Positions 34,389 through 46,300 of a stretch of DNA of 64,000 nt are shown one piece after another. The translations under genes were made by a program, and so were the position numbers. Position 1 is the stretch's first letter; every line of letters starts with the position of its first letter. The notes beneath the pieces were generated by a model. The model had not been told where the DNA came from and did not search any database. It worked only from the letters and a program-made list of their open reading frames with translations. The stretch is from Nepenthes gracilis. Taxonomy: Eukaryota; Streptophyta; Magnoliopsida; Caryophyllales; Nepenthaceae. The stretch spans positions 4,779,087-4,843,086 of the forward strand of contig BSYO01000019.1 of the NCBI GenBank assembly GCA_033239525.1, written 5' to 3'.

Positions 34389-36428
34389 TATCACATCCCA
34401 AATTTAAACTTTGTTTAAATCTAAAATTTATTAAAATTTAAATATTAACCCAAAGTTGGGTCAGACATACCAAATCTAAATATTAAATTGTAAAAGACCA
34501 TAAATCACAGTTGACATAAAATTTAATCAAACTAATCCTATTCGATTATCAAGCAATAATAAAATCTATTCAACCCAAAACCCGTAAGGAAAAGTATTAA
34601 TCATCATTTAAACCATCACAATGAAATATCAAAATAAATCAAATTGTTAGGATAATGAATAAGAAGAAAGCATCGGACATGCTCATTTCTAAGAATTGCA
34701 AATCAAAATTCGGATTTTATAAAGAAAGGGGTTGATAGGAAGGGTCCAAATATACAACAAATTTTCAAATATAAATCCCAAATACAAATCCAAATCCAAG
34801 TGTAAAATATGAATAATATCAAAATATAAAATATGAATAAACAAAATTTTTGAATCTCCTCTATTCAAATCTTATAAGTCTTCAAAATTGTTAATTTGAA
34901 AGACGTTAGAAATTATTTATAAAATGTGAGCTAAAAACTTAACAAATATATATAAATATACAATAATAAATATATATCCACAAATAAAAACGAAGGAATG
35001 AAAAATAATAAAAACATATGAAATCTAATTCATCAAATGAATTAAATATGTTGAATATCAAAATAAGGAATGCCCAAATATAAATTTGTACACAAAATTT
35101 ATAATCTATATATGAATATTAAATAGTTTAAAGTATAAAATCATCGAGAAGTCCAAGTATCACACATTCAAAAGCTCAAAAGTTCAGAGTCTAAAATCTA
35201 AGTCTAAAGTTGGATAAATCCAAATATCGTACAAACCTATACATCTTGAAGGGTCAAACATTTCAAATATTAAATCATATACAAGCGAAATCTCATAAAC
35301 CTAAAACTTGCTAAAATGGAGGACTAAAAACCAGTAACTCATGCATTGATTAATTAAAAGGTAAACTCTAAGAACATTCAAATATAATATTCTATCAATT
35401 TCATATAATTATTCTCATGAAAAATAATAAATAATGAACCCTATATCAAATCATGAAGCTTTTCTTTTATGTAGAAAAAGTATAAATATTAAAAATTTTT
35501 ACTTTGTGGAAAAGTATAATTATAAAGTTATCCACTCAAAACTCCACAAACACAAAGCTTAGCCACAATGGGGGAGTATAAATACAAAATTTTTCACATA
35601 GTAAAAAAGCACATATCTCATACCACAAATCCAAAATAAGTCTAAATCGAAACACTTATATAAATTGTCATATATAAGGCTAAATGTATAAATTTTTTGA
35701 CTTTCTTTTTACAAGCATTTTCATATATAAATATAATACTTTGAAATATTTATTTATTTTGTACAAATAGAATAAAACTCTCAAACATTATATAAAATCA
35801 AATAGGACTTCAAAAATTTCAATAAAAATCACATGCATATAATAATATTCAAAATAAATATGTAAAAGGTGGCATGCAAGTAACATAAAGTAAGAAACAT
35901 AAGTAAAAATCAAAGGAATTAAAAAATAGACCAAGGATTATACTTTGAATATTTCTCTGAAATCTCTAATTTAACAAATCTAAATCCTAAAAGTTATAAA
36001 ATTTCCTTCTTCATCTTTCTCCCTCATCTTCCTCTTCCTCTCTCTTCTATTCTGTATCTTCTCTCCCTTTTCTCATGACAATGATCGAAAACAATGAGCA
36101 CAAGTCCTTATGAACATAATCAACGTAGGAGCTAAATAGACGTGGATCAGGCTTCCTTATTCAGCGTCATCTACACATGAAAGCTGCACCAGGTGTATTC
36201 AAACATGACCATTCCGTCCAAACTGTGCACATGTGTTGTATAGGTATACCTCAAGCATTACTCATTCTGTTCAAAATGCAATGAGCATCTCATAGGCACG
36301 CATCAGGTGTTGCCCTGATTTCCTCACATTCGAATATTTCTCAAATACTTATTATATAATTACTTCTCAAATTAATCCAAAATTATTTCAGTGACATAAT
36401 GAATTATAAATAGAAATTAGACATTACA
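34389..36428 (-). mobile_element. Solo LTR of the 2-kb family, - orientation, with target duplication
   Basis: Read on the - strand it runs from TGTAATGTCT (36428) to GGGATGTGATA (34389), 2040 bp. The final CA has decayed to TA. TTCAA flanks it on both sides (34384-34388 and 36429-36433), a perfect 5-bp target duplication. No internal region adjoins it, so it is a solo LTR left by recombination. It contains the 50-bp short repeats (36120-36310) and the pyrimidine block (36000-36075). It sets the true length of the family. Confidence 0.85.
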
Positions 36429-37084
36429 TTCAATAACTTATTTATGTCACGATTTGTATAAGACTAGGAATATGATTCACGATGAGCAAATTAAGTATAT
36501 TCTAACAGTCCGGGTAGCTTATGTTGAAATTCAGGAATAAGTGTATGAAATAATCCAAAGAAATAATAAGTTATTGTATAAGTTATTATGGATATTATTC
36601 AATTAAAAAATGACATATATTTTTGATAAGTATCCAATAGAAAAGATCAAAAATTGATAAATGTATTGATTTTCATGTATGGTGGGGGGGGGGGGTAATA
36701 TTTCTTGTGAATTTAAAAAATGGATATGTATAACACGTCCACCGTATAAATTAATTTCATTGTATTAATTTGTTAATAAAGAGAAGCAAATTTATTGAAG
36801 TTTTATTAAATAAATATATTTGTAATTTTTCATAGGAATGCAAGTGTATGATGACAAGTTTGAATGTATAAATCTAAAATATAGTCATTTGAGATAATAA
36901 GTAAATATTGTAATTAATTTTGACTTGATAAAATCAAGTTTAAATTTGATAAATCCTTTAGTTAAAAAAAAAAAAAAAGATTAGTAGAGATGTAATGTTT
37001 ATATATCTAAGGGGATGGGTCCTTAGCCCATATTTAAAAGTCAGTTAATAGAACCTTGACCTAACACTTGCTATTACTTTAAAT
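36429..37084. other. AT-rich spacer, no gene seen
   Basis: Between two LTRs. It includes a run of 12 G at 36684-36695 and a run of A at about 36965. Nothing coding. Confidence 0.5.
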
Positions 37085-37797
37085 ATTATGTTCAATTAGT
37101 TAAAATATATCAGACGAATAAAATCTGAATATGGATCAAAGCGTGTAAATCTTAAAAGTCAAACATTTTAAATTTCAAAACATATACAAATAAAATCTCA
37201 AAAATTCAAAAGTATGCTAAAACGGAGAACCAATGGCCAAAAGATTAATCTTAAGGGTAGGTTACATATACTCTCAGTAATGTTAAACCATAACATTATT
37301 ATTCAAACTCGTGGGTGGGCCGTCTATATATTACTCAGAATTTGGGAGATCAAATCCCATTTTTGCCACTTGTAGATAATAAATATAATTTTTAAGTCTG
37401 TCTGAATATATTATGATATCTGAATATATTATTTTATTTAATTTTTTACATTGATTTTCAAAAAATACTAAACTTGGAGACTCTATAATAAAATATTGAA
37501 AAATTTTTCTTTTTGTAAAAAAAGTATAAAACTTTTAATCTATGAAAAGTATAAATATAAAGTTTTTTATCCTACAAGAAAATACAAATATTAAAATAGA
37601 GATCAATTCAAAGTACATGCATGGACTATTATATGTGAAGCCTAAATATACAAGTTCATGACTTTGTATTCGTAAATATTTTTATTTATAAATGTGTTAT
37701 TTTAAAATATTCTCTTATTTAGTGAAAAAATAAATAAATATCCAAATCTTTTAATAAAACCAAATAAAATTTTAAAATATTTGATAAAAATCATATA

Positions 37798-38740
37798 TTA
37801 ATATATACGCCAATAAAGGGTTGGTCATGAAGGAGGAAACGACCCAAGACCTCAGTGGCTCATTTATTCCTGGCCGAAAGGCTGATGAGTCAGTAAAAGC
37901 ACAAGAACAGGACGGCCTATTTGGACCCAAGACGGTCAATGCTTCCGTTGTCCAGAAGTATGACCAGTTGACCTGCTAAAGACGATGCCTCACACGGCAC
38001 AAGCTCAGATTGGTCCTCATGTCCGTCCTTAAGCCTCAACGGTCTTCTCCTGATTACGCGCTCTCCACAAAAGGAAACCATCATGATAACGGTTGCTTCC
38101 AGAATTAATGTGCATCACTGAAGGAAGGTGCCAGAATCCTCTCCCTGTCTACTGAAAAACCTAGCAGTTATAAATGTAGAAGGAAGACAATCAATCCAAC
38201 AACTATTATAGTCATAAAGGCTACACATTAGAAAAGGCAATGGTCCTAATAGAGCGCAGGTATCAAACTCTTCTGTACAAGGAAGGCAGCCCAACACGGT
38301 GGCTATAAAAGGCCATGGGGTTTTCATTCCTAGGCCACGTTCTCACTTGTCTGTAAAAACTCTTCTCTTGTGAAGCTCTCACGCTTTCAGTATCGAGCGT
38401 TCTAACGCTCTCTCGCTCTGTCTACTGTACGTTCCCAGTGAACACAGTACTTAGAGATTTCGCTCCTCGCGAGTAGCAAAAACCTCTCAACTAACGAGAG
38501 CAATCCCAACCTCACAAACACTCACCGCATACATATTGCATCCTTTTATATTTGCCTTCTTACTTCGAAGGCTATTTACTGATTTAAGTATCGAAATATT
38601 TTCGATGGGACAACCTTTCGTTGTCACCTGACCTCCTGTTCGCAATTATAATATGCAGGATCTAGATTCAATGAAAGGAGTTGGATTTAAACGAATGATT
38701 TGACTCAAATTTATTCGAAATTTGAATTCAAGACATATCA
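37798..38740 (+). mobile_element. Solo LTR of the 1-kb Tat-like family, nested in an older LTR
   Basis: About 943 bp aligning with 58398-59410 and, inverted, with 60440-61462. Shared phrases are GGTCAATGCTTCCGTTG, CTATAAAAGGCCATGG (TATA at 38304), CGATGGGACAAC and TGACCTC.TGTTCG, and it ends GACATATCA. The start is decayed (TTAATATATACG where relatives have TGATGGTACG). ATATA on the left and TTATA on the right are a likely imperfect target duplication. It interrupts the 3' LTR of the minus-strand gypsy element. Confidence 0.8.
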
Positions 38741-39338
38741 TTATACGTATAATAATATTAAAAAAGAGGAAGTAAAAAGGCTATGTGAACGTATGTCTAA
38801 ACAGGAAGTGTAAATAAAATCAAAAAATTTTAAATTACATCAAAGATTGGGTTTAGAAATATTTATTTTAATATTCTGATTTTAGCAAACCTCACTCCTA
38901 AATGCTCTAAAATCTCCTTCCTTCCTTTTCACTCCTTCTTTTTCCTCACATCTTTTTCTTCTCTCTCTTTTCTCTCATTCTTTCATGAAATGACGAAAAA
39001 CAGTGCATCCATATCCTTTTAAACACAATCAGCACACGAGAGCCCAATAGGTATGCATTAAGCATCATTCCAAAACGTCATCCACACTCGAATGTCGCAA
39101 CAAGTGTTTTCTAGACGGTAACCAATTTGCCCAAACTGTACATAAGTGCTGCAAATGCACACATCAAGTGCCACTCATTTTTCCTAAAATATGTATGAGC
39201 GTGACTCAGTTGTCCATCAAGCATCAAGCCTAATTTTTAAATTTTAATTTTATAATTTTTATTATATAATTATTTTAAAATTAATTCAAAATTATATTAA
39301 TAATATCATAAATTTTATACAAAATATAGGACATGACA

Positions 39339-39520
39339 CGAACGTTTGTTGGAAAGAATTTTTCTATAAAAGCCTTCAAAAAGACATTCCAAGAAATCTC
39401 ATCATTTCCCATACCTTGGATTCTCCTTTAAATTATCCACCGTCTATTTGCTTCTCCTTTGAGCTTGTAAGCTGCAACTTTTTCTTTATCCTTCTTATGA
39501 CAATCAATAATTTCAAATAC
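39339..39520 (-). pseudogene. Ty3/gypsy gag fragment
   Basis: Read on the - strand from about 39520, the conceptual translation gives KDKEKVAAYKLKGEANRRW, then after a stop GNDEISWNVFLKAFIEKFFP ending at TNVR next to the LTR start (39338). This is the core signature of the retrotransposon gag domain (a K/A-AYKLxGEAxxWW block, then W-x3-F-x3-F-x2-xFFP). The rest of gag and pol are deleted. This is the only coding trace of the 2-kb LTR family in the window. Confidence 0.75.
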
Positions 39521-41871
39521 CATTTCCACCCTATAAATCTAGTTTTCAGTTTTAATGGAGTGAGACTCCCTCAAGAAACATACTCATTTATAAATTGGTT
39601 AAAGGAAGTCATGCCATGCCCTTGGTCACTGGTTCTCCTCTTGGACATGTCTGCATTTTGATTTTGGATGATTCAATCCATAATATCACTCATCCATCTT
39701 ATCATGGTAAGATAGTCGTCTTCCTAGCTAGAACTTGCTCCTCTACTTCCAAACAAATTTTGTACCTATCATACAAAATATTTAGTTCTTTAATTATGAA
39801 TAAAAATATCTTTTCTTATAACTTCTTTGATATCATTCACTTATACAGTTCTTGTGCAAGTAGGTAAATAAATAATTAATTACCTAAATTTGAATACTTT
39901 TTGTTAAACCAAACACCAAAACACCAAATACCAGGTTAAACCTGTCCATAATCAAAATCAAAATGATATAATAATCGTAACACTCAACAGTAGACATATG
40001 ACCAAATTGAACTGCCATATCCAGTATCTAAATATAATTTAATAAACTGTCCATACCAAACTTATTTGTAAATAAAGCTAACATCCAAAATATATGAAAA
40101 TAACGAGAAAAAAACTACACAAACAATCATGCAACTAAAATATTTTTAATCCATACAGACCTAACACAAACAACCGAACTATAGTTTAAATCAATACAAA
40201 CGGTATATAATAACATATACAATGATCCCTGAAATATAAGACCTAAATACAAGTCTCAGGATAAATCAAATACAAACTTGAATATAAAATATAAAATAAC
40301 TAATGCTTCAAATGTCTCCAACCGAAATCTTGCAAGCTTTCTAAGCCCGCTAATTTGGAGGGGATAAAAAAAGTGTAAAATCATCCCTCTAATTTAGAGG
40401 GGTTAAAAAAAGTGTAAAATTATAAACTTAAAACTCAATAAATATATATATAATAATAAAATACGTATCTACAAAACAAAATGAAAGAATAAATATAATA
40501 AAACACGTGCAAAGTCCTTATTTTCAAATGATCCAAATATGCCAAACGTTCAAAAATCATATGTCCAAATACTAAAAGTTTAAATATGATTTTGTATACA
40601 AAATTCATAATTCATAAATAAAAATTAAATAATAGTCTAAAGTACGAAATTATTTGACTTTTTAAAGTTTAAAAATAGATAAATTTGAATAGCCATCAAA
40701 ATATGCGATCTCAAAATCCAAATATGTCAAATACTAAATCATGTGTAGATAAAATCTCAAAAATCTAAAATATACTAAAATACTATTATTTAGATTTGTA
40801 AATAAGCCCTATATATATTACCCCCCACAAATGAGGTCGAATACCACTTTTTTCTCATTATTTGGATAGATGAAATCATCAAGTCTATCTAATATATATT
40901 AGGATATTTGAATATATTATTCTATTTAATTTTTTATAATGGTTCTCAAGAAATATCAAATTAAGTGATTCTGTAACAAAAAAAAAGCTCAAAAATTTTT
41001 CTCTTTATTAAAAAAGTATAAAATTTTTCATTTTGTAAAAATGTTTAATATGAAATCGCACGACAAAATAGAATCAAATCCGAAGTACATACATAGACTA
41101 TCATATATAAAACTCAAATTCACAATTTAATGACTTTAATTTCATAAATATTCATATATGTGAACATAATACTTTAAATATTCACTTATACAAATCAAAG
41201 CAAAATCTTAGGACTTTCACTGAAAATCACATACAAGTAATAATATTGAAAGTGGGAGACCGAAGGTAACATACATGCATATCAAAATTTAAAAAAAAAA
41301 AGTGAACAAAATTAGAAGATTTGGAAGTAGACCAAATAATGAGCTTCAAATATTTACCTCAACATCTGATTTAGTATATTTGACAAAATAAAGCTGTAAA
41401 ATCATTTTCCTTCTCTTATGCTCCCTTCTTCCTCTTCTATTCCTCTCCTTTTCTTTCTTTCTCACAAAAATGATCTAAAATAGTATGCACATAGCTTATA
41501 TAACCAAATCGGCACATGAATACTAAACAAGTGTACATCAAGCGTCCCTCATAACTCTCAAACACATACGAGTATTACAAAAGCAAATATCAAGCAATAC
41601 CCAATCTACCTAAAATACGCATGAGTATCACACTGGCATGAATTCGGTGTCACTAATTTCCATAAACACGCACAAGCGCCTCAAAGGTGCACATTCAACA
41701 TGCTACTTCTTCCTAAAATATATATAAATATGGCTCAGATACTCGTTAAATATTAATCTTGATTTTCAAAAATCTAATTTTTTTAAAAAAATTTTATTGT
41801 ACAATTAGCTCCAACATGACCCAAAATTATATTGATTACATCATAATTTATAAATAAAATCAAGCATTACA

Positions 41872-43362
41872 TTAGAGATTTTTTTAATTCATCGGATGAT
41901 TCTTATAACTCATGATTTTTCCCAATAGGTAGCAAGGTAGACACAAAGGGTGGAGAAGTGTGGGACTTGCATATAATTTCCCCACTTACCTAGCTACTGA
42001 TAAACCTCCCTCTATATGAATTTAGTTTTTTATTTTCATTGGTCATAAATATCCCTCATTAATATTTATTTTCAACCTTTATTTTACAACTAAGCGAAAT
42101 AACAGAAATTAAGCAAAAAATACCAAACCTAATTTATTGTAACAAAACATATTGCTAGTTCTTTAAAGGACACATTGACTATGATAGCTAGGGTCAGATG
42201 CAAGGCTCTCCGTTTATGTCAAGTATCGTGTCGATTTCTGAGAATAATAGAAAAAGCCAACATGAACACGATTGATGCATACACCAATCGAGGCACCTGC
42301 AATTGAATTAAAGAATGTCGAAAGTAGAAAAGAAAATAGATGAAGAAGAAGGGGGATGTGAGTTCTGACAGAGGGACAAAGAAGATGTGAGGGAGAGGGA
42401 GTCGAGTGATACAAAGAGAGAGAGAGATGACAGAGGGAGAAGAAGATGCGAAAAATAAGGAAAAATATATCCTTACTCTTGTCAGCCACAGTAATGGGTT
42501 AATATACAGCCGGGCAAAACCCATGATCAATGCAAGAAAACTGAAAATAGAATGTACATGACAAACAGAATACATATGGCAAGGAAAATATAAAATAGCT
42601 AAAGGGAAGAGGGCGAAACCAAATAACCTAAAAAATATAAAGCATAGGCAACTCAATATCCGTGCAGAATGTAATACTAAAATTTGAGGGGTGGCTATAT
42701 TGTCCATACGTTTCTTGTAATAGTAATCCGATGACTTGACGACACTTCGAAAAGGTATCAATGAGTCCAGTAATAATGACATATTTGGTGATCGTGTCAA
42801 CAATATAAAAACGAGCACGCTGTGTTAAATGAACACGTAACGTGACTCTAATACACAACTCATTTATAAATAAGTTATGTTTGCATAACAAGGCGAGACA
42901 TGTTAATCCACCACACAATATGATACGTTTAATATGTTAATATATTGACAAGATCGACATGTTTGGCGAGAAGGCAACAAAGATCTAATAGATAAAATCA
43001 CTTTTCTTAGGCTAATATATCATTGTCTAACTATTGTGATATTTTTAGATGACGTGATATCTCATTTATCAATCTATAATATAAATTTACACAAAAATAG
43101 ATGCATGGATAAGCCACATATTATCTAACGGTATCTCCAAATAATTAGATCGAGAAATTATAAGCAATAGTTGGAATTACAATTTTATAGTAAAACAGAT
43201 ATTGAGTGTAAGCAACTGATGTACAAATTGCTTATTACAATTATCAAAAATAGAAATTACTCTTATCTATGTGGCACATTTGCTTCTCAGTTAGAATAAA
43301 TTTGTAAAGCCTATAAATCTAAAATTCCATAAGGAGTTGAATCATTATGATAATGGTATAAT
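41872..43362. other. Intergenic DNA downstream of the pectinesterase gene
   Basis: The 3' UTR of the minus-strand pectinesterase should lie just below 43363. The open frames at 42214-42918 are low-complexity and have no family features. No repeat was recognised. Confidence 0.5.
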
Positions 43363-46300
43363 TTAACCTGTTAATCCATCTTGAAATGCCACCCCTATGG
43401 AGGTAAGCCAAGACGATCCTATAAACTGTCCGACGGTAAACATGTTTGCCTCCTGCATTGACATATTGACATGGACCCCGGGCCACTTTACCCGTTGTAT
43501 GGTGGAAGAACTCGGCCCATAATTCTTGTACTCGCCGTAATACAGCTTGTCAACGGGCGAGGTGGCGTTCCATTCCAGCCACCCCCTCGGATCGACATGA
43601 TCTCCGATGTACGACAGCATGTACACAACCCTCGAGTATGCTTTCCATGGACGACCAAGGTACGTCTGGGAGCTCAAGTTGGCTGCCTTGAGGTCCGAGG
43701 CCGGTAGAACCTGGCATGCGTGGATTGACATCCCGGTGTTTTGGTTCGCCTCCTTGCGGTTTTGGGCCGTGATGGTGACCTTTTGCTGGTCCAAGGGCTT
43801 TCGAGCATACATTGTGCAATTCTGAAAGACTACAACTGCATTGCCAAATATAAAGTCGACTGTTCCATAGATGTCGCATTCCCGATAAAACTGGCGCTGC
43901 GAGTGAACGTAGAGGGTGTCTTGATACCCTTTGATTTCGCATCGGTAGACCGCCGCATGGTCGGCTCCAACGCGAAGCGCAACCGCTTGGTGGTTTTCAA
44001 GACCTGCCTCGTTCGCAAAGGTAATGTCCTTGGCAACAAATCCAGCTCCCGTGGCCGCTGTGGCACAAAGAAAACAGAGGGCGGCGTCAGGCGATTTACC
44101 CATAGGCAAAGACATAAATCTTTAGATATTCGGAATAATATCTAAGTCGATATTAGATCTAATTACAAGTGGATTGTTTGATTTATCTGGTCTAATCGTT
44201 TCAAATTTAATAGGCTATGGTTAAGGTATAATAATATCATGGACGGTCATAATTAAAAAAATTAGGTCTGATTAAGGTTTTTAAGGACGAAATGGTTACA
44301 GATGAAAATGACTAATTCGGTCCGACTCATATTTATATTTTTATAAATCTTTTTCTTTATTTTAGAAAAAATATTAAGTTTAAAAAATCATCTTAATTAA
44401 TAGTATTTTATGTTTTTAGATTTTGTTATAGTAATCTAAATTTTATATAAAAAATAATGTCTATAGATCATCACAATATGACCTAAAATATTTGAAAAGG
44501 ATGGGAGAAAATCTCATATTGGAACTACAAAATTAAAAATTAGGGTTAGAATTTAAAATATCAAAAATAGTTTTAAATATTGACTTAAATTTTAGATATT
44601 TTGAAAATTTTATGGTGATTTAAAATAACAAAAAAATATTAACTTTAGGGTATCTTTTTGGGTAGAATTCAATATAGTTTTAGGGTATCATAGACAGGGC
44701 AAAATTCGAGTTGATTTTCAGGACAATGTAAGTAGATATTAAAATTGTTCTAAATTCAAAAATTTTAATTTTGATTTTTTTGAAAGTCATCCCAAAACCG
44801 GTCAAAACAGTTTTTTCCTGCATCGATTAGGTTGGGGTGGCTTGATACTACGAGACAGATCAAAATTGTCATCCCTATTAATCAGGCTGAATCTAGACCA
44901 ACCCGATCCGGTGATTATTGATTTTTGGAAAACCTAGCCTATATCTAGTTTAAATTCAATTTTATTTAGATCTACTTGAAATATAGCTATAGTATTCGGA
45001 AAAATATTAGAAGTGGTAATTACTCTACATTTCCTATGTATACCACCTAATGGAAATTTAAGGTAATTAGGATTCTCATATGAAATTATTAAATGTTAGC
45101 ATATGAAACTTTTATATTAAAATCTTAGAGATTATTAAACATAATAATATTATATATTATATTGTAGAGATGTTTTATATATATATATATATATATTTGA
45201 CATCAAAACCTTCAAATTAAATCAAATTATGCAAATGCTATTTCAAATTTATTCAATATCATATTATATTAAAGTTTATTGTTTTAAAATCATTTAATTT
45301 TTTTATTAGAATATAACATAAAAATAAATTTTCCAATGTTAGTAAAAATAATAAAATCTTTTACTTTTTTGAAATCGATAAAAAAAATATGTTAATTTTT
45401 TTAAAAAAATATACATATAACTTTTTTTTTAAAAAAAATAATCATCTAATATAATTAATTAGGCAATAAGATTAAAATTAATAAAATTAATTTATTTTTT
45501 TAAAAAATTAAATAATAATAAAATAAATATTTAAAACTATTTCGTTCAAGGAGAAGCGGGATCCTACTTTTTTTTTATAAGATCATTTAATTAAAATCTA
45601 ATGGTCAAAATTTAAAAAATTAAAAAAATTAAATATAATTATATTATTTATTTATTTATTTTAAAAATTTAATATTTATTAAATATTAAATCAAATATTA
45701 AAAATATTTTTAATAAAAATAATTATTTATATATTATTATATAATATTTAAATTTTAATTATTAAATTTTTTAAAATTAATGTCGTGAAGGAGAGAAATA
45801 GGATCCTACACTCCCCAATCTTAGCTTTTCACAGCCTGTCAAAAATTGACTTCCACTTGCTTCAATGTGATTGGATGGACTACATTGTGGCAAATAATTA
45901 AAAAGAAGAAACATATTAAAATTATTCGGAATTTATTAAAATTTTTCTAATTTTATTTTTTTAAAAAAAAAATTCTTTATTATGAATTTATATCATATAA
46001 AAATTATATAAACTGTATATTTTTGTATTAATCAAATAAATATTGTATAGAATAAAATCAATATGAAAATTGAAAATAAACAAAAATAATAATAAGTCAT
46101 TACTATAAATGAGATATATAGAAATAAAATTTAAACTTATATATCTAATCTTATTATTTTAAATTATTTTTAATAGACGGGTTAATTAGTACATATTTTA
46201 TTCTATTTTAATTAATAAAAAGGAAAAAAATAAAAAAATATATATATAATAAAATTTATGATATAATATTTTATTTATTTATCTATTTTTTTTAAAAAAA

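Larger units (their letters stand above)
37085..41871 (-). mobile_element. Internally deleted gypsy element with two 2-kb family LTRs
   Basis: On the - strand the order is 5' LTR (41871 down to about 39960), a short internal part with a gag fragment (about 39960-39339), then the 3' LTR (39338 downward). The 3' LTR is itself split by a solo LTR of another family at 37798-38740 and resumes at 37797, fading near 37085. The gag fragment identifies the 2-kb LTR family as Ty3/gypsy. Most of gag and all of pol are missing. Confidence 0.7.

Noticed and set aside
37855..37925. CTGATGAGTC ... GGAC arrangement resembling a hammerhead ribozyme core
   Set aside because: The essential GAAAC element and a pairable stem III are missing, and the related LTR at 58398 does not keep the motif.
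42214..42918. Open frames up to 199 codons on the minus strand
   Set aside because: Phe/Ser/Leu-rich translation of a purine-rich tract; no domain, no splice context, probably chance.
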